A stretch of 64,000 bases of DNA from Fluviibacter sp039805865 (GTDB lineage Bacteria > Pseudomonadota > Gammaproteobacteria > Burkholderiales > Rhodocyclaceae): contig JBDLTI010000002.1 in assembly GCA_039805865.1 (NCBI GenBank), positions 41,797-105,796 on the forward strand. The letters are read 5' to 3'. The number at the start of each line of letters is the position of its first letter. The stretch's first letter is position 1. Positions 15,314 to 23,664 of this stretch are shown in pieces. The position numbers and the translations under genes were made by a program. The notes beneath the pieces are model-generated. The model had not been told where the DNA came from and did not search any database. It saw only the letters and a program-made list of their open reading frames with translations.

Positions 15314-16686
15314 AAAAAACGCTATCACTGACATCACGGCTGACTTTGTTGTTCGGTCTGATTTTGACATGTGTGTTAGCGGCGCTTGGCTTTTATATAT
15401 TCGGTGCCATGCGCTCACACTTTGTCGAACAGGATCAAGGGGTGTTAAAAAACCATGCTGAAGAAATCAGAGAAATTCTGGAACATACGGGTAATTATCC
15501 GATTACACCTGCAGTAAAAGATCGCTTGGATCATACGATGTCCCGACATGACATCGATTTCGAGATTATTGGTAAGCGAGGTGAAGTTTTATATCGTAAC
15601 GAGGCGAGGGCGATCCCCGAAGCTACGATTCGAGAGATGGTCGGGCACGATCATACCGATAGTGTCGAATGGCACACTGGGACGAACCACTTTCGTTCAA
15701 TGTTGCTGGATGGTGAACAATTCGATGTGATTGTCTCGGTTTCAACGGGTCACCATGAAGAGTTTCTGGAGAGTTTCGGTAAGCGTTTGCTTGGTGTCTT
15801 GTCCCTGATATTTCTGATTACCTGGGGTTTGAGCTGGTTTGCAGTACGAAAAGGTCTGGCACCGCTGAAGATGATTAAAGACCGTGCTGCTTCCGTAACA
15901 CTATCGAATCTGAATAAAGTGATTCCGGTAGAGCAGGTTCCTGTAGAGCTCGTCCCTCTTGTTGCTGAATTAAACAACATGATGAGTCGTCTGGAGGAGT
16001 CATTCCGAAGGCTGGTCGCATTTTCTTCCGATCTGGCACATGAGATGCGCACGCCTGTTAGCAATTTGTTGACACAGATTCAGGTTGTTTTGGCGCAAAA
16101 CCGCGAAGCTGAAGATTACCGTGACGTTTTGGCATCCAGTTCTGAGGAGTGCGAGCGACTGTCACGAATGATTTCAGAAATGCTCTTTCTAGCAAAGGCA
16201 GAGAATGGGAGCATATTGCCGTCCGTAGAGCGGGTTGACCTTGCCGAGCAGGTTGGGCAAACCCTAGAGTATTTTGAGGCACTAGCTGACTCTAAGGGAA
16301 TAACCTTGACTAGTACGGGCAATGCAAATCTTGAGTGTGACCGATCCATGCTGAGGCGCGCATTAAGTAATCTGGTCTCAAATGCGATTCGTTATGGCGC
16401 GCCGAACTCAGTGATTGAGACTTCGATTGATTCTGGCCACTCATGGATCGATGTCTCAGTGAGAAACTGTGGTCAGGATATTTCTGAAGAGCATTTGAGT
16501 CATATTTTTGATCGTTTTTACCGTGCTAATGCTGCCCGAAGTCATGAGGAGCACGATGGGCTAGGTCTGGGTCTTGCAATAACGCGGGCTATCATGTCCG
16601 CGCATGGCGGTCATGTAGCAGTCGAGTCAAGAAATGGTTATACGACCTTCACGCTGAGATTCCCATCCGAGCAGCCTCGAATCTGA
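15310..16686 (+). CDS. copS: copper sensor histidine kinase CopS
   Basis: A 458-residue heavy-metal sensor kinase (CusS/CopS type). There are two membrane segments (about 10-30 and 158-180) around a periplasmic domain with many His residues (HDH, EWHTG, GHHEE). Then follow a HAMP domain (~183-236), the phospho-acceptor histidine in LAHEMRTPVSNL (about residue 246) and a catalytic ATP-binding domain with NLVSNAIRYG, FDRFYRAN and GLGLGLAI. It senses periplasmic copper and phosphorylates CopR. ATGA overlap with copR shows coupled translation. Confidence 0.93.
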   Translation: MKKTLSLTSRLTLLFGLILTCVLAALGFYIFGAMRSHFVEQDQGVLKNHAEEIREILEHTGNYPITPAVKDRLDHTMSRHDIDFEIIGKRGEVLYRNEARAIPEATIREMVGHDHTDSVEWHTGTNHFRSMLLDGEQFDVIVSVSTGHHEEFLESFGKRLLGVLSLIFLITWGLSWFAVRKGLAPLKMIKDRAASVTLSNLNKVIPVEQVPVELVPLVAELNNMMSRLEESFRRLVAFSSDLAHEMRTPVSNLLTQIQVVLAQNREAEDYRDVLASSSEECERLSRMISEMLFLAKAENGSILPSVERVDLAEQVGQTLEYFEALADSKGITLTSTGNANLECDRSMLRRALSNLVSNAIRYGAPNSVIETSIDSGHSWIDVSVRNCGQDISEEHLSHIFDRFYRANAARSHEEHDGLGLGLAITRAIMSAHGGHVAVESRNGYTTFTLRFPSEQPRI

Positions 16687-16700
16687 CATATCTGTAATCT
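16684..16700. promoter_or_regulatory. second CopR box, upstream of the small metal-binding operon
   Basis: TGACA-TATC-TGTAATCT shares the complete right half and the N4 spacing of the copA/copR box. It overlaps the copS stop and lies ~88 nt before the ATG at 16,788, so the downstream cop genes probably have their own copper-induced promoter. Confidence 0.65.
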
Positions 16701-16787
16701 ACCAGTCAGCTCCTTGTCATTGCTGGTTGCTTATTATGATTCTGTGAATGATTCATTCACCCTTCATATTAATCAAAGGAGTTGGCA

Positions 16788-17114
16788 ATGAAATCGACGA
16801 ATAAAATCGCAATCGCTGTTATTGGTCTGGCAATGGCTGCCAGCCCTTTGACGTATGCTCAAACGGCTACAAACACTGATCACAGTCATGATCACTCCGC
16901 GCCAGCAAGTAAATCCGAGGTTAAAAAGCCTTCAAAAGCGCATGGATCTGATCATGGGAAGTGTACTGATAAATCCTCTGCGAGCAATTGTAAAGATCAC
17001 GGCAGTATGAGTGATGAACAGCATCAGAAAATGATGCAACAGCACATGGATGATCATCAAAACATGATGAAACAGCCGATGGGTGATCAGCAAAAAATGC
17101 AAAAAAGCCAGTAA
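16788..17114 (+). CDS. small secreted His/Met-rich protein (copper-binding candidate)
   Basis: A 108-residue protein with a clear signal peptide (MKSTNKIAIAVIGLAMAASPLTYA) and a mature part without a fold-like core but full of HxH and MM motifs (DHSHDHS, HGSDHGKC, QHQKMMQQHMDDHQNMM). Such small proteins act as periplasmic copper sponges in other cop loci; this role is inferred from composition. I use the ATG at 16,788 because AAAGGAG precedes it at the right distance, not the upstream TTG. It is the first gene behind the second CopR box. Confidence 0.8.
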   Translation: MKSTNKIAIAVIGLAMAASPLTYAQTATNTDHSHDHSAPASKSEVKKPSKAHGSDHGKCTDKSSASNCKDHGSMSDEQHQKMMQQHMDDHQNMMKQPMGDQQKMQKSQ

Positions 17115-17134
17115 TTCTCTAGGTGGGTGAAGTG

Positions 17135-17638
17135 ATGAACGTATTGAACATTGAGGTACACACAGATCCAGTGTGCCGTATGCAAGTTGATGAGAAATTC
17201 GGAGTTCACTTCATCCATCGTGGGATCACACATTGGTTTTGCTCGACACAATGCCTTGAAAGTTTTCAGGAAAATCCTGATCTCTATGCTGGGTTGCACC
17301 ATATTCAGAATGCGCCTCCTGTCATCAAAAGTAGACGTGTTGCTATCACTAGTGAGTATGAAGGTGCACAGGAGATATTCATGAACATTGTGGGTCATGA
17401 CATGGGTGTCATATATTGTGGGCTTGATAGTGTCTACTTATGCGTCGAATATGACTTAAGACAGCTCACATGGAAACAGGTTGAACATCAGGCTTTACTC
17501 GCAGGAATAGAGTTCCCTGGTGTCCTTTCGGCAATACGTAGGGGAATCTGGCGTTTTACCGAGCGCAATGAATTAAAAAATCTTGCCCACTGGTCCGACG
17601 CATCTTGCTGTAATCATCCGCCTGGTGGGGCGAAGTAA
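17135..17638 (+). CDS. YHS-domain protein
   Basis: A protein of 167 residues. The first ~55 residues are a YHS domain (TDPVCRMQVDEKFGVHF, then HWFCSTQCLESFQENPDLY), a small metal-binding module also found at the N-terminus of copper ATPases, including the one at 20,567. The remaining ~110 residues are unassigned, with a CCNH pair near the end. It probably handles copper near the ATPase. I prefer the ATG at 17,135, with AGGTGGG upstream; a GTG at 17,123 is also in frame. Confidence 0.75.
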   Translation: MNVLNIEVHTDPVCRMQVDEKFGVHFIHRGITHWFCSTQCLESFQENPDLYAGLHHIQNAPPVIKSRRVAITSEYEGAQEIFMNIVGHDMGVIYCGLDSVYLCVEYDLRQLTWKQVEHQALLAGIEFPGVLSAIRRGIWRFTERNELKNLAHWSDASCCNHPPGGAK

Positions 17639-17649
17639 GGAGAGGTGAC

Positions 17650-17865
17650 GTGGAACACAAGCCCTTTATAAGATCAAAATCAGGCCTAGTATTTTTAGTC
17701 TTCGCTGGAATTGCGGGTTATTTTTTATTTACTGAGCACAAGGAACATGCTTATGCATTCCTGCCGTTTTTGTTCCTACTGGCCTGCCCGATAATGCACT
17801 TGTTTATGCATGGCAATCACTCCCACGAAGATCATTCCAAGAACAACGAAAGCCAGGGGGGTTAA
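17650..17865 (+). CDS. DUF2933 small membrane protein
   Basis: A 71-residue protein with two short membrane segments (LVFLVFAGIAGYFLF and AFLPFLFLLACPIMHLF) and the DUF2933 pattern: H-HAY-FLP--LL-CP-MH-FMHG. The His-rich tail (HGNHSHEDHS) can bind metal. The family is known almost only from heavy-metal resistance loci, often beside the methyltransferase-like membrane gene that follows here by 2 nt. It starts with GTG preceded by GGAGAGG. Its function is unknown. Confidence 0.85.
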   Translation: MEHKPFIRSKSGLVFLVFAGIAGYFLFTEHKEHAYAFLPFLFLLACPIMHLFMHGNHSHEDHSKNNESQGG

Positions 17866-17867
17866 AG

Positions 17868-18497
17868 ATGGTGCATGATTCGAATGCTTATGGACTGTGG
17901 GGGTTGGTAATTCTGAACTCAGCAGTCTTCATTATGTTTGCCTTTAGTTTTTTCAAGCCAGCAAATTCAAGAGACTGGCGAACATTCGGCACTTACTCTG
18001 CATTTGTAGTTGCATTATTCGCTGAAATGTATGGCTTCCCGCTCACCATTTATGCTTTGTCTGGATGGTTGCAGACCAGATATCCCAATCTTGACCTGAT
18101 GTCACATAACTCAGGCCACCTGTGGTCTACTATTTTCGGGGAGCAGGGTGATCCACATTTCGGTGTGATGCATATCATTAGCTTTGCACTCCTAGCAGGT
18201 GGGTTCTATCTCCTATCAAGCGCATGGCATGTCTTATATCGTGCGCAAAGATCAAATCGCTTTGCGACTACGGGTCCGTATTCCCGTATTTGCCATCCTC
18301 AATACGTTGGATTTGTTCTCATCATGTTGGGCTTTTTATTCCAGTGGCCTACAATATTGACGGTTGCCATGTTCCCGATTCTCGTTGTCATGTACGCACG
18401 CCTTGGCAAGCAAGAGGAGGTGGAGATGGTTGCTAGATTCGGTCAGCCGTATCAAGACTATCTAAACTCAACACCCAAGTTTATTCCTAAGTTTTAG
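17868..18497 (+). CDS. isoprenylcysteine/phospholipid methyltransferase-like membrane protein
   Basis: A 209-residue integral membrane protein with about five membrane segments. The C-terminal half carries the ICMT/PEMT signature GPYSRICHPQYVGFVLIMLG (about 138-157) and the closing RLGKQEEVEMVARFGQPYQDY, which bind S-adenosylmethionine in the family. Members next to DUF2933 in copper loci have no proven substrate; modification of a lipid or of a metal ligand is possible. It is tightly packed with DUF2933 (2 nt) and is followed by an unknown membrane gene. Confidence 0.82.
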   Translation: MVHDSNAYGLWGLVILNSAVFIMFAFSFFKPANSRDWRTFGTYSAFVVALFAEMYGFPLTIYALSGWLQTRYPNLDLMSHNSGHLWSTIFGEQGDPHFGVMHIISFALLAGGFYLLSSAWHVLYRAQRSNRFATTGPYSRICHPQYVGFVLIMLGFLFQWPTILTVAMFPILVVMYARLGKQEEVEMVARFGQPYQDYLNSTPKFIPKF

Positions 18498-18523
18498 GCG
18501 GTGAATGACCTGGACTGCTGAAA

Positions 18524-18985
18524 ATGGATTCTCCTAGCAACGGCATCTTCCTCCTTTGGATCATTATGGCATTAGGATTGCTCTTGGTTCCCTATAGGAA
18601 AGTGACTGCCGAGGAATATAGTCGGATTGCGTTTATCGTATTCGTTCTTACATCTGTCGCTACCATCAGATTTCATACGCCGATTAACATAGATTCATCC
18701 ACAAGTCCTGAACATAAAGTCCTTCTATCATTAGCGCAATTCGGAATTTTGACGCTGTCTGCAAAAACGTGGTTTGCCCTGAACTATTACAAATTTAGCA
18801 GTCATGTTAGGTATCTGATTAACGTCGTTCTATTCTCTTCGCTATTTGTTTACATTGCGGGGGCTTATTGGCTTTACAACAATCTGCCTGCATTGCAAAT
18901 ATTTTTATATCCGCTAGCAAGCCTGGCCATATCGTTAACCGCTGAGCTCATTGAACATCAATGGGCAAACCAAGAGTCTACTTAG
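18524..18985 (+). CDS. hypothetical inner-membrane protein
   Basis: A 153-residue protein with about four hydrophobic stretches (near residues 7-24, 33-50, 68-85 and 95-142). I do not recognise a family. It lies between the methyltransferase-like gene and lemA on the same strand with short gaps, so it probably belongs to this copper-associated transcript. Base composition is more AT-rich than in the chromosomal right third of the window, in line with neighbouring island genes. Confidence 0.6.
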   Translation: MDSPSNGIFLLWIIMALGLLLVPYRKVTAEEYSRIAFIVFVLTSVATIRFHTPINIDSSTSPEHKVLLSLAQFGILTLSAKTWFALNYYKFSSHVRYLINVVLFSSLFVYIAGAYWLYNNLPALQIFLYPLASLAISLTAELIEHQWANQEST

Positions 18986-19033
18986 ATTTTTACTTACCGA
19001 AATACCGCTGCAACTCATTAATGGAGCAAGGAA

Positions 19034-19636
19034 ATGAAAAAAATACTGACCGGATTGATGTTGCTGGCAACATTGACGTTGACGGGCTGCGGATACAACC
19101 AGATACAGTCTCAAGACGAGCAAATTACGTCCAGTTGGGCCGAAGTACTCAATCAGTACCAACGTCGAGCAGATCTGATTCCGAATCTTGTAAGCACCGT
19201 TAAGGGTGAAGCAAAATTCGAGCAGGACACGTTAACGAAAGTGGTTGATGCAAGAGCCAAAGCTACTTCGATTCAAGCCACACCAGAGTTGATAAACAAC
19301 CCAGTAGCCTTTCAGAAATTCCAGCAGGCACAGGGTCAATTAACATCAGCGCTTTCAAGGTTGCTGGTTGTATCTGAGAACTATCCATCCCTACGAGCTA
19401 ATCAGGGTTTTAGAGATCTACAAGCCCAGCTAGAAGGGACTGAGAACCGTATCACGGTGGCGCGCAATCGATACATTCAATCTGTACAGGCGTACAACGT
19501 TACGATTCGCTCTTTTCCTTCGAATTTGACCGCCATGCTCTTCGGTTACAAACCCAAGGCGAACTTTACAGTTGAGAACGAAAAAGAAATTTCAAAGCCG
19601 CCTAGTGTTACATTTGATACGCCAGCTTCGAAGTAG
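19034..19636 (+). CDS. lemA: LemA family lipoprotein
   Basis: A 200-residue LemA protein. It begins with a lipobox signal (LTLTGCGYN, Cys at about residue 19) and then the antiparallel helical bundle with family motifs SSWAEVLNQYQRRADLIPNLV, VVDARAKAT and YPSLRANQGFRDLQAQLEGTENRI, ending with the short VRSFPSNLTAMLFGYKPK. LemA proteins are usually paired with a TPM-domain protein, as here (gap 5 nt), and are thought to act in envelope maintenance. AGGAA precedes the ATG. The presence of the pair inside a copper block is unusual but seen in other metal loci. Confidence 0.92.
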   Translation: MKKILTGLMLLATLTLTGCGYNQIQSQDEQITSSWAEVLNQYQRRADLIPNLVSTVKGEAKFEQDTLTKVVDARAKATSIQATPELINNPVAFQKFQQAQGQLTSALSRLLVVSENYPSLRANQGFRDLQAQLEGTENRITVARNRYIQSVQAYNVTIRSFPSNLTAMLFGYKPKANFTVENEKEISKPPSVTFDTPASK

Positions 19637-19641
19637 TCTTT

Positions 19642-20496
19642 ATGTTTGAATTCCAATTCAGTCAGATTAAAACAATTCGGTTCCTGGCATTCATACCAAT
19701 ATTGATCGCGCTGTGCCTGCCGCAATTCTCGCAGGCGCAGCAAGCTGTCCCAGTCTTATCTGCCAGAGTGATTGACCAGACGGGTACGCTGTCATCTAGC
19801 CAAGTCGCTTCACTGGATCAGGTTTTAAGCACTTTCGAGAAACGTAAAGGCAGTCAGTTAGCGGTTCTGATTGTACCGACGACGGCGCCAGAGTCTATTG
19901 AGCAATTCGGGATTCGTGTTGCTGATCAGTGGAAGTTGGGCCGTAAGAAGGTTGATGACGGCACTGTATTAATAATCGCTAAGGCGGATCGGACCCTCCG
20001 CATAGAGGTTGGATATGGCCTGGAAGGGGCTTTAACTGATGCCACCAGCAAGCGCATCATTGATGACATTATCGTTCCGAGATTTAAACAGAAAGACTTT
20101 TATGGTGGCGTCTCGGCAGGCGTTCAATCAATCATTGCTGTTATAGATGGTGAGACATTGCCTTCAACAGCAAAAAGCGATCAGATAACTGAAGACGATG
20201 TGTATCAAGTTGCGCCTGCGGTTTTTATCGCCGCGCTCATACTTGGCGGCCTCATGAGATCAATTCTTGGTCGAATGAAAGGCGCTCTGGTAACTGGCGG
20301 TTTTATTGCGCTAGTTGCGTGGTTTGTTCTAGGTGCCATTTCAATGGCACTTCTCGCTGGGTCCCTTGCTTTCATCGTTGCCTTGTCAGGCATTGGTATT
20401 GGTGGACGCGGGATTGGTGGTGGCAGAGGTGGCGGTGGAGGCTTTAGGGGTGGTGGCGGCGGTTTTGGCGGTGGTGGTGCCTCAGGAAGATGGTGA
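19642..20496 (+). CDS. TPM-domain (YgcG-like) secreted/membrane protein
   Basis: A 284-residue protein. A signal peptide (~1-33) is followed by a TPM domain (about 40-170: VIDQTGTLSSSQVASLDQVL, GSQLAVLIVPTT, GTVLIIAKADRTLRIEVGYGLEGALTD). Then come one or two membrane segments (~190-260) and a Gly-rich, low-complexity tail (RGGGGGFRGGGGG) that is common in this family. TPM proteins are partners of LemA; proposed roles are in envelope quality control, without firm activity. It ends before a hairpin at 20,498-20,521. Confidence 0.9.
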   Translation: MFEFQFSQIKTIRFLAFIPILIALCLPQFSQAQQAVPVLSARVIDQTGTLSSSQVASLDQVLSTFEKRKGSQLAVLIVPTTAPESIEQFGIRVADQWKLGRKKVDDGTVLIIAKADRTLRIEVGYGLEGALTDATSKRIIDDIIVPRFKQKDFYGGVSAGVQSIIAVIDGETLPSTAKSDQITEDDVYQVAPAVFIAALILGGLMRSILGRMKGALVTGGFIALVAWFVLGAISMALLAGSLAFIVALSGIGIGGRGIGGGRGGGGGFRGGGGGFGGGGASGRW

Positions 20497-20497
20497 T

Positions 20498-20521
20498 GCA
20501 TGGGATCTTGCAGATCCATGC
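20498..20521 (+). terminator. hairpin after the TPM gene
   Basis: GCATGG(G)ATC-TTGCA-GATCCATGC forms a stem of 9 bp with one bulged G, directly after the stop codon. It is not followed by a T-run, so it may be a partial attenuator or an mRNA stabiliser rather than a strong terminator. Confidence 0.35.
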
Positions 20522-20566
20522 TGTTGAGCCCGGATTATTGAATTTAACTAACAGAAAAGATCAACC

Positions 20567-22888
20567 ATGAATAACCCGGAACATGAACAGCATCCTCATG
20601 TTGAAAACACAGATGGTTCTCAGTTCAAAGACCCTGTCTGTGGAATGACTGTTGCGCCGCCTGGAAAAGGGCATGTGCTACATAATGATCACGACTACTT
20701 TTTTTGTAGTGAAAAGTGCTTACATAAATTTGAAGCAGACCCTTCGCAATACGACGGTACAACGCCGCAAACGATACAGCCAGTTGTTGAAGGTGCGATT
20801 TATACCTGTCCGATGCATCCAGAGATTCGACAGAATGGCCCTGGAGTTTGCCCAAAATGCGGCATGGCACTTGAGCCTGAGTTGCCATCGCTAGATGACG
20901 AAGAAAATCCAGAGTTAAAAGATTTCAAGCAACGTTTCTGGTGGACATTGCCATTGACAATAGTTGTGACAGTACTAGCAATGTTCGGTCATAAACTTGG
21001 CTTGATGAGCATGGCTATGCAAACTTGGGTTGAGTTTGTGCTGTCTGTTCCAATTACTCTTTGGGCTGGTTGGCCTTTCTTTGAGCGCGGATTTCAGTCG
21101 GTGATTAACCGAAGCCCCAATATGTGGACGCTTATTGGTCTTGGGACAGGCGCAGCATTCCTCTATAGCGTTGTTGCAACCTTCGCTCCACAGGTATTCC
21201 CGGAATCATTCTTTGCAATGGGTCGCGTGTCTGTTTATTTCGAAGCTGTGGCTGTCATCATTTCATTGACCCTGCTAGGTCAGGTTATGGAGCTCAAGGC
21301 TCGTTCTCAGACCTCGGCTGCAATCAAATCGTTACTAGGGCTTTCACCAAAAACAGCCCGAAGAATAGGTTCTGATGGTGTCGAAGAGGATATTCCACTT
21401 TCCAATGTTCATGTGGGTGACAAGCTCCGAATACGCCCTGGAGAGAAAATCCCCGTTGATGGTGTTGTTCTGGAAGGTGAGAGTGCTTTAGACGAATCAA
21501 TGCTGACCGGGGAGCCGTTACCAGTTTCCAAACGACCTGGTGACAAGGTTATTGGCGCAACCATGAATACGTCAGGAAGTCTGGTGATGCGGTCAGAAAG
21601 AATCGGTTCTGCAACGGTTCTGGCTCAAATCATCCAGATGGTCGCTCAAGCGCAACGGTCTCGGGCTCCTATGCAGAGAATGGCCGATATTGTAGCGGGC
21701 TATTTTGTGGTGACTGTTGTTCTTATATCTTTACTGACTTTTGTGGTCTGGGGGCTTTTCGGGCCGCAGCCTAGCTGGGTTTATGCGCTGATCAATGCTG
21801 TAGCTGTGTTGATTATTGCGTGTCCATGCGCACTAGGGTTAGCTACACCTATGTCGATCATGGTGGCGACTGGCAGGGCTGCTACCCAAGGGATTCTCTT
21901 TAGAGATGCTGCCGCCATTGAAAACCTAAGAAAGGTTAATGCCCTGATTGTTGATAAGACAGGGACGCTGACCGAAGGGAAGCCAGCCTTTAATAAAGCG
22001 ATTGGAATAGGCGAATTCTCTGATGGTGAAGTGTTAAGGCTTGCTGCTAGCCTTGATCAGGGAAGTGAGCATCCGTTGGCAGAGGCCATTGTGCGTGCAG
22101 CACGAGAGCAGGGGGTGTCTTTGTTGGCACCTGAAGAATTCGAATCAAGCTCTGGAATCGGCGTTCGAGGTAAGGTCGATGGAAAGTCTCTGAGTCTTGG
22201 AAATACAACATTAATGACTCAGGTGGGTGTTTCCGTCGAAGCGCTCAGAAATGAAGCTGAGCAATTGCGTTCGGAAGGTGCAAGTGTTTTCTACTTGGCA
22301 GTTGATGGCCAATTTGCAGGTTTGTTAGCTGTTGCTGACCCCATAAAGACAACTACGCCAGAGGCCCTTAAAACTCTGGCTGAATCAGGTATCAAAGTTG
22401 TTATGGCAACTGGGGATGGTTTAACCACGGCCAAATCAGTAGGTGCCAAACTAGGCATTTCTGAGGTTTATGGCGAGGTTAAGCCGCAGGACAAACTCAA
22501 CCTGGTTGAGTCCTTGCAGAAGCAGGGGTATGTGGTTGCGATGGCCGGTGACGGGATCAATGATGCGCCAGCACTAGCCAAGGCAGACGTTGGCATTGCT
22601 ATGGGGACAGGTACAGATGTGGCGATGAATAGTGCACAACTGACCCTTGTTAAAGGCGATCTTCGTGGCATTTCTGTAGCCCGTGAGATATCTGTTGGTA
22701 CCGTCCGGAACATGAAGCAGAACCTTATGTTTGCATTCTTGTACAACGCCCTTGGAATCCCTATCGCTGCCGGAGCCTTTTACCCGCTGACTGGTTGGCT
22801 GCTTTCGCCCCTGATTGCAGCACTTGCCATGAGTTTCAGTTCTGCTTCAGTTATCACGAATGCATTGCGGATGCGTGGGAGTAAGTAA
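20567..22888 (+). CDS. copper-type P1B ATPase with N-terminal YHS and heavy-metal-binding domains
   Basis: A 773-residue copper or silver exporter. The N-terminus has a YHS domain (~20-65: KDPVCGMTV, FFCSEKC) and a second metal module (~78-105: YTCPMHPEIRQNGPGVCPKCGM). The ATPase core follows with eight membrane segments: TGE loop (MLTGEPLPV), CPC ion site (ACPCALGLATP, Cys at ~418-420), phosphorylation site DKTGTLT (~462-468), SEHPLAEAI and the GDGINDAPALAKADVGIAMG hinge. The CPC and MSxSS motifs near the C-terminus (AMSFSSASV) place it with Cu+ ATPases. It is separate from lemA/TPM by ~70 nt and is followed directly by a cytochrome c gene. Confidence 0.93.
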   Translation: MNNPEHEQHPHVENTDGSQFKDPVCGMTVAPPGKGHVLHNDHDYFFCSEKCLHKFEADPSQYDGTTPQTIQPVVEGAIYTCPMHPEIRQNGPGVCPKCGMALEPELPSLDDEENPELKDFKQRFWWTLPLTIVVTVLAMFGHKLGLMSMAMQTWVEFVLSVPITLWAGWPFFERGFQSVINRSPNMWTLIGLGTGAAFLYSVVATFAPQVFPESFFAMGRVSVYFEAVAVIISLTLLGQVMELKARSQTSAAIKSLLGLSPKTARRIGSDGVEEDIPLSNVHVGDKLRIRPGEKIPVDGVVLEGESALDESMLTGEPLPVSKRPGDKVIGATMNTSGSLVMRSERIGSATVLAQIIQMVAQAQRSRAPMQRMADIVAGYFVVTVVLISLLTFVVWGLFGPQPSWVYALINAVAVLIIACPCALGLATPMSIMVATGRAATQGILFRDAAAIENLRKVNALIVDKTGTLTEGKPAFNKAIGIGEFSDGEVLRLAASLDQGSEHPLAEAIVRAAREQGVSLLAPEEFESSSGIGVRGKVDGKSLSLGNTTLMTQVGVSVEALRNEAEQLRSEGASVFYLAVDGQFAGLLAVADPIKTTTPEALKTLAESGIKVVMATGDGLTTAKSVGAKLGISEVYGEVKPQDKLNLVESLQKQGYVVAMAGDGINDAPALAKADVGIAMGTGTDVAMNSAQLTLVKGDLRGISVAREISVGTVRNMKQNLMFAFLYNALGIPIAAGAFYPLTGWLLSPLIAALAMSFSSASVITNALRMRGSK

Positions 22889-22890
22889 CA

Positions 22891-23415
22891 ATGCGAGCCA
22901 GTCATATAGTAGGCATTGGGTTACTTGGTATTGGGGTTGCAAGTTACCTGGTCATCAAAAATCTCAGTTTTGCAGCAGATCAACCCCATTCGCAAACTGT
23001 TTACAAAGGCATAGAGCTTATAAGGGAGTACTCGATTCGCAGTCAATCGAAAAGCATAGAAGCCCCTAAAAACCTGGACGCTAACGAAAGGATACGCAGA
23101 TCATCAGGTAACTACGATGCTATGTGTGCTTCATGTCATCTGAAGCCGGGAGTTGATAAGTCTGAGCTTAGTGTTGGTCTTTACCCAGCGCCGCCTAATC
23201 TGTCCAAAGAACGTCAACACGCAGATCCTGCTAGAGATTTCTGGATCATAAAGCATGGTGTTAAGGGTAGTGGCATGCCCTCATGGGGTGAGGTTGGCCT
23301 TACGGACGATGAGACCTGGGACTTAGTAGCGTTTGTTCGCGCTTTGCCGCAGATGAATAGACAAGATTATTCAAACGCTATCAAGAAAGGTATGGGGCAT
23401 CATCATTCACATTAG
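22891..23415 (+). CDS. membrane-anchored c-type cytochrome
   Basis: A 174-residue protein with an N-terminal hydrophobic anchor or signal (residues ~5-24) and one heme-binding motif CASCH (~80-84), with the distal Met likely in GSGMPSWG. The YxAMCASCHLKPGV and LTDDETWDLVAFVRALPQM stretches are typical of class I cytochromes of copper loci. It starts 2 nt after the copper ATPase stop, so the two are co-translated. It might accept electrons from copper oxidation or protect heme proteins; this is inference. A 15-bp perfect hairpin begins at its stop codon. Confidence 0.88.
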   Translation: MRASHIVGIGLLGIGVASYLVIKNLSFAADQPHSQTVYKGIELIREYSIRSQSKSIEAPKNLDANERIRRSSGNYDAMCASCHLKPGVDKSELSVGLYPAPPNLSKERQHADPARDFWIIKHGVKGSGMPSWGEVGLTDDETWDLVAFVRALPQMNRQDYSNAIKKGMGHHHSH

Positions 23416-23445
23416 TTTGGTGCAGATTTCATCTGCACCAAACTA
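23413..23445. terminator. 15-bp perfect inverted repeat at convergent stop codons
   Basis: TAGTTTGGTGCAGAT-TTC-ATCTGCACCAAACTA: a perfect 15-bp stem with a 3-nt loop. Both ends are stop codons: TAG of the cytochrome (23,413-23,415) on plus and TAG of the gene remnant (23,443-23,445) on minus. It is probably a bidirectional terminator, though it lacks a T-run. Confidence 0.65.
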
Positions 23446-23664
23446 CGTGCTCGACCCAATCTGATTTCTTAGATCAGATTGTTGCCCTAATCGACCCATC
23501 AAAGCTTTGCCTTTGTTAAGGACTTCCGGATCCATGGAAATTTCTGTTGGATTAGGTCGTTCCTGGAGAGCAGATTGTCGTATCCGTTGAGCAGCAATTC
23601 TGGGGCCGTGACCCACTGTGAAGGTTCCTCGTGCGATAGCCGTCATGATCCCTCGAGCTGTCAC
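23443..23664 (-). pseudogene. C-terminal remnant of a replication-like protein
   Basis: The 73 codons correspond to the last part of the 354-residue protein encoded at 41,743-42,807: both share ARGIMTAI-RGTFTVGHGP, AAQR, RPN and LNKGKA-M-RLG. About 280 N-terminal residues are missing, and the fragment abuts the fpr stop. Identity is clearly below 100%, so this is an old relative, not a recent duplication. A dyad CAATCTGAT-N7-ATCAGATTG (23,457-23,481) lies in its end. It marks a past junction inside the island. Confidence 0.75.

Noticed and set aside
20205..20519. Pro-rich minus-strand frame opposite the TPM gene
   Set aside because: It is the antisense of the Gly-rich tail of the TPM protein.
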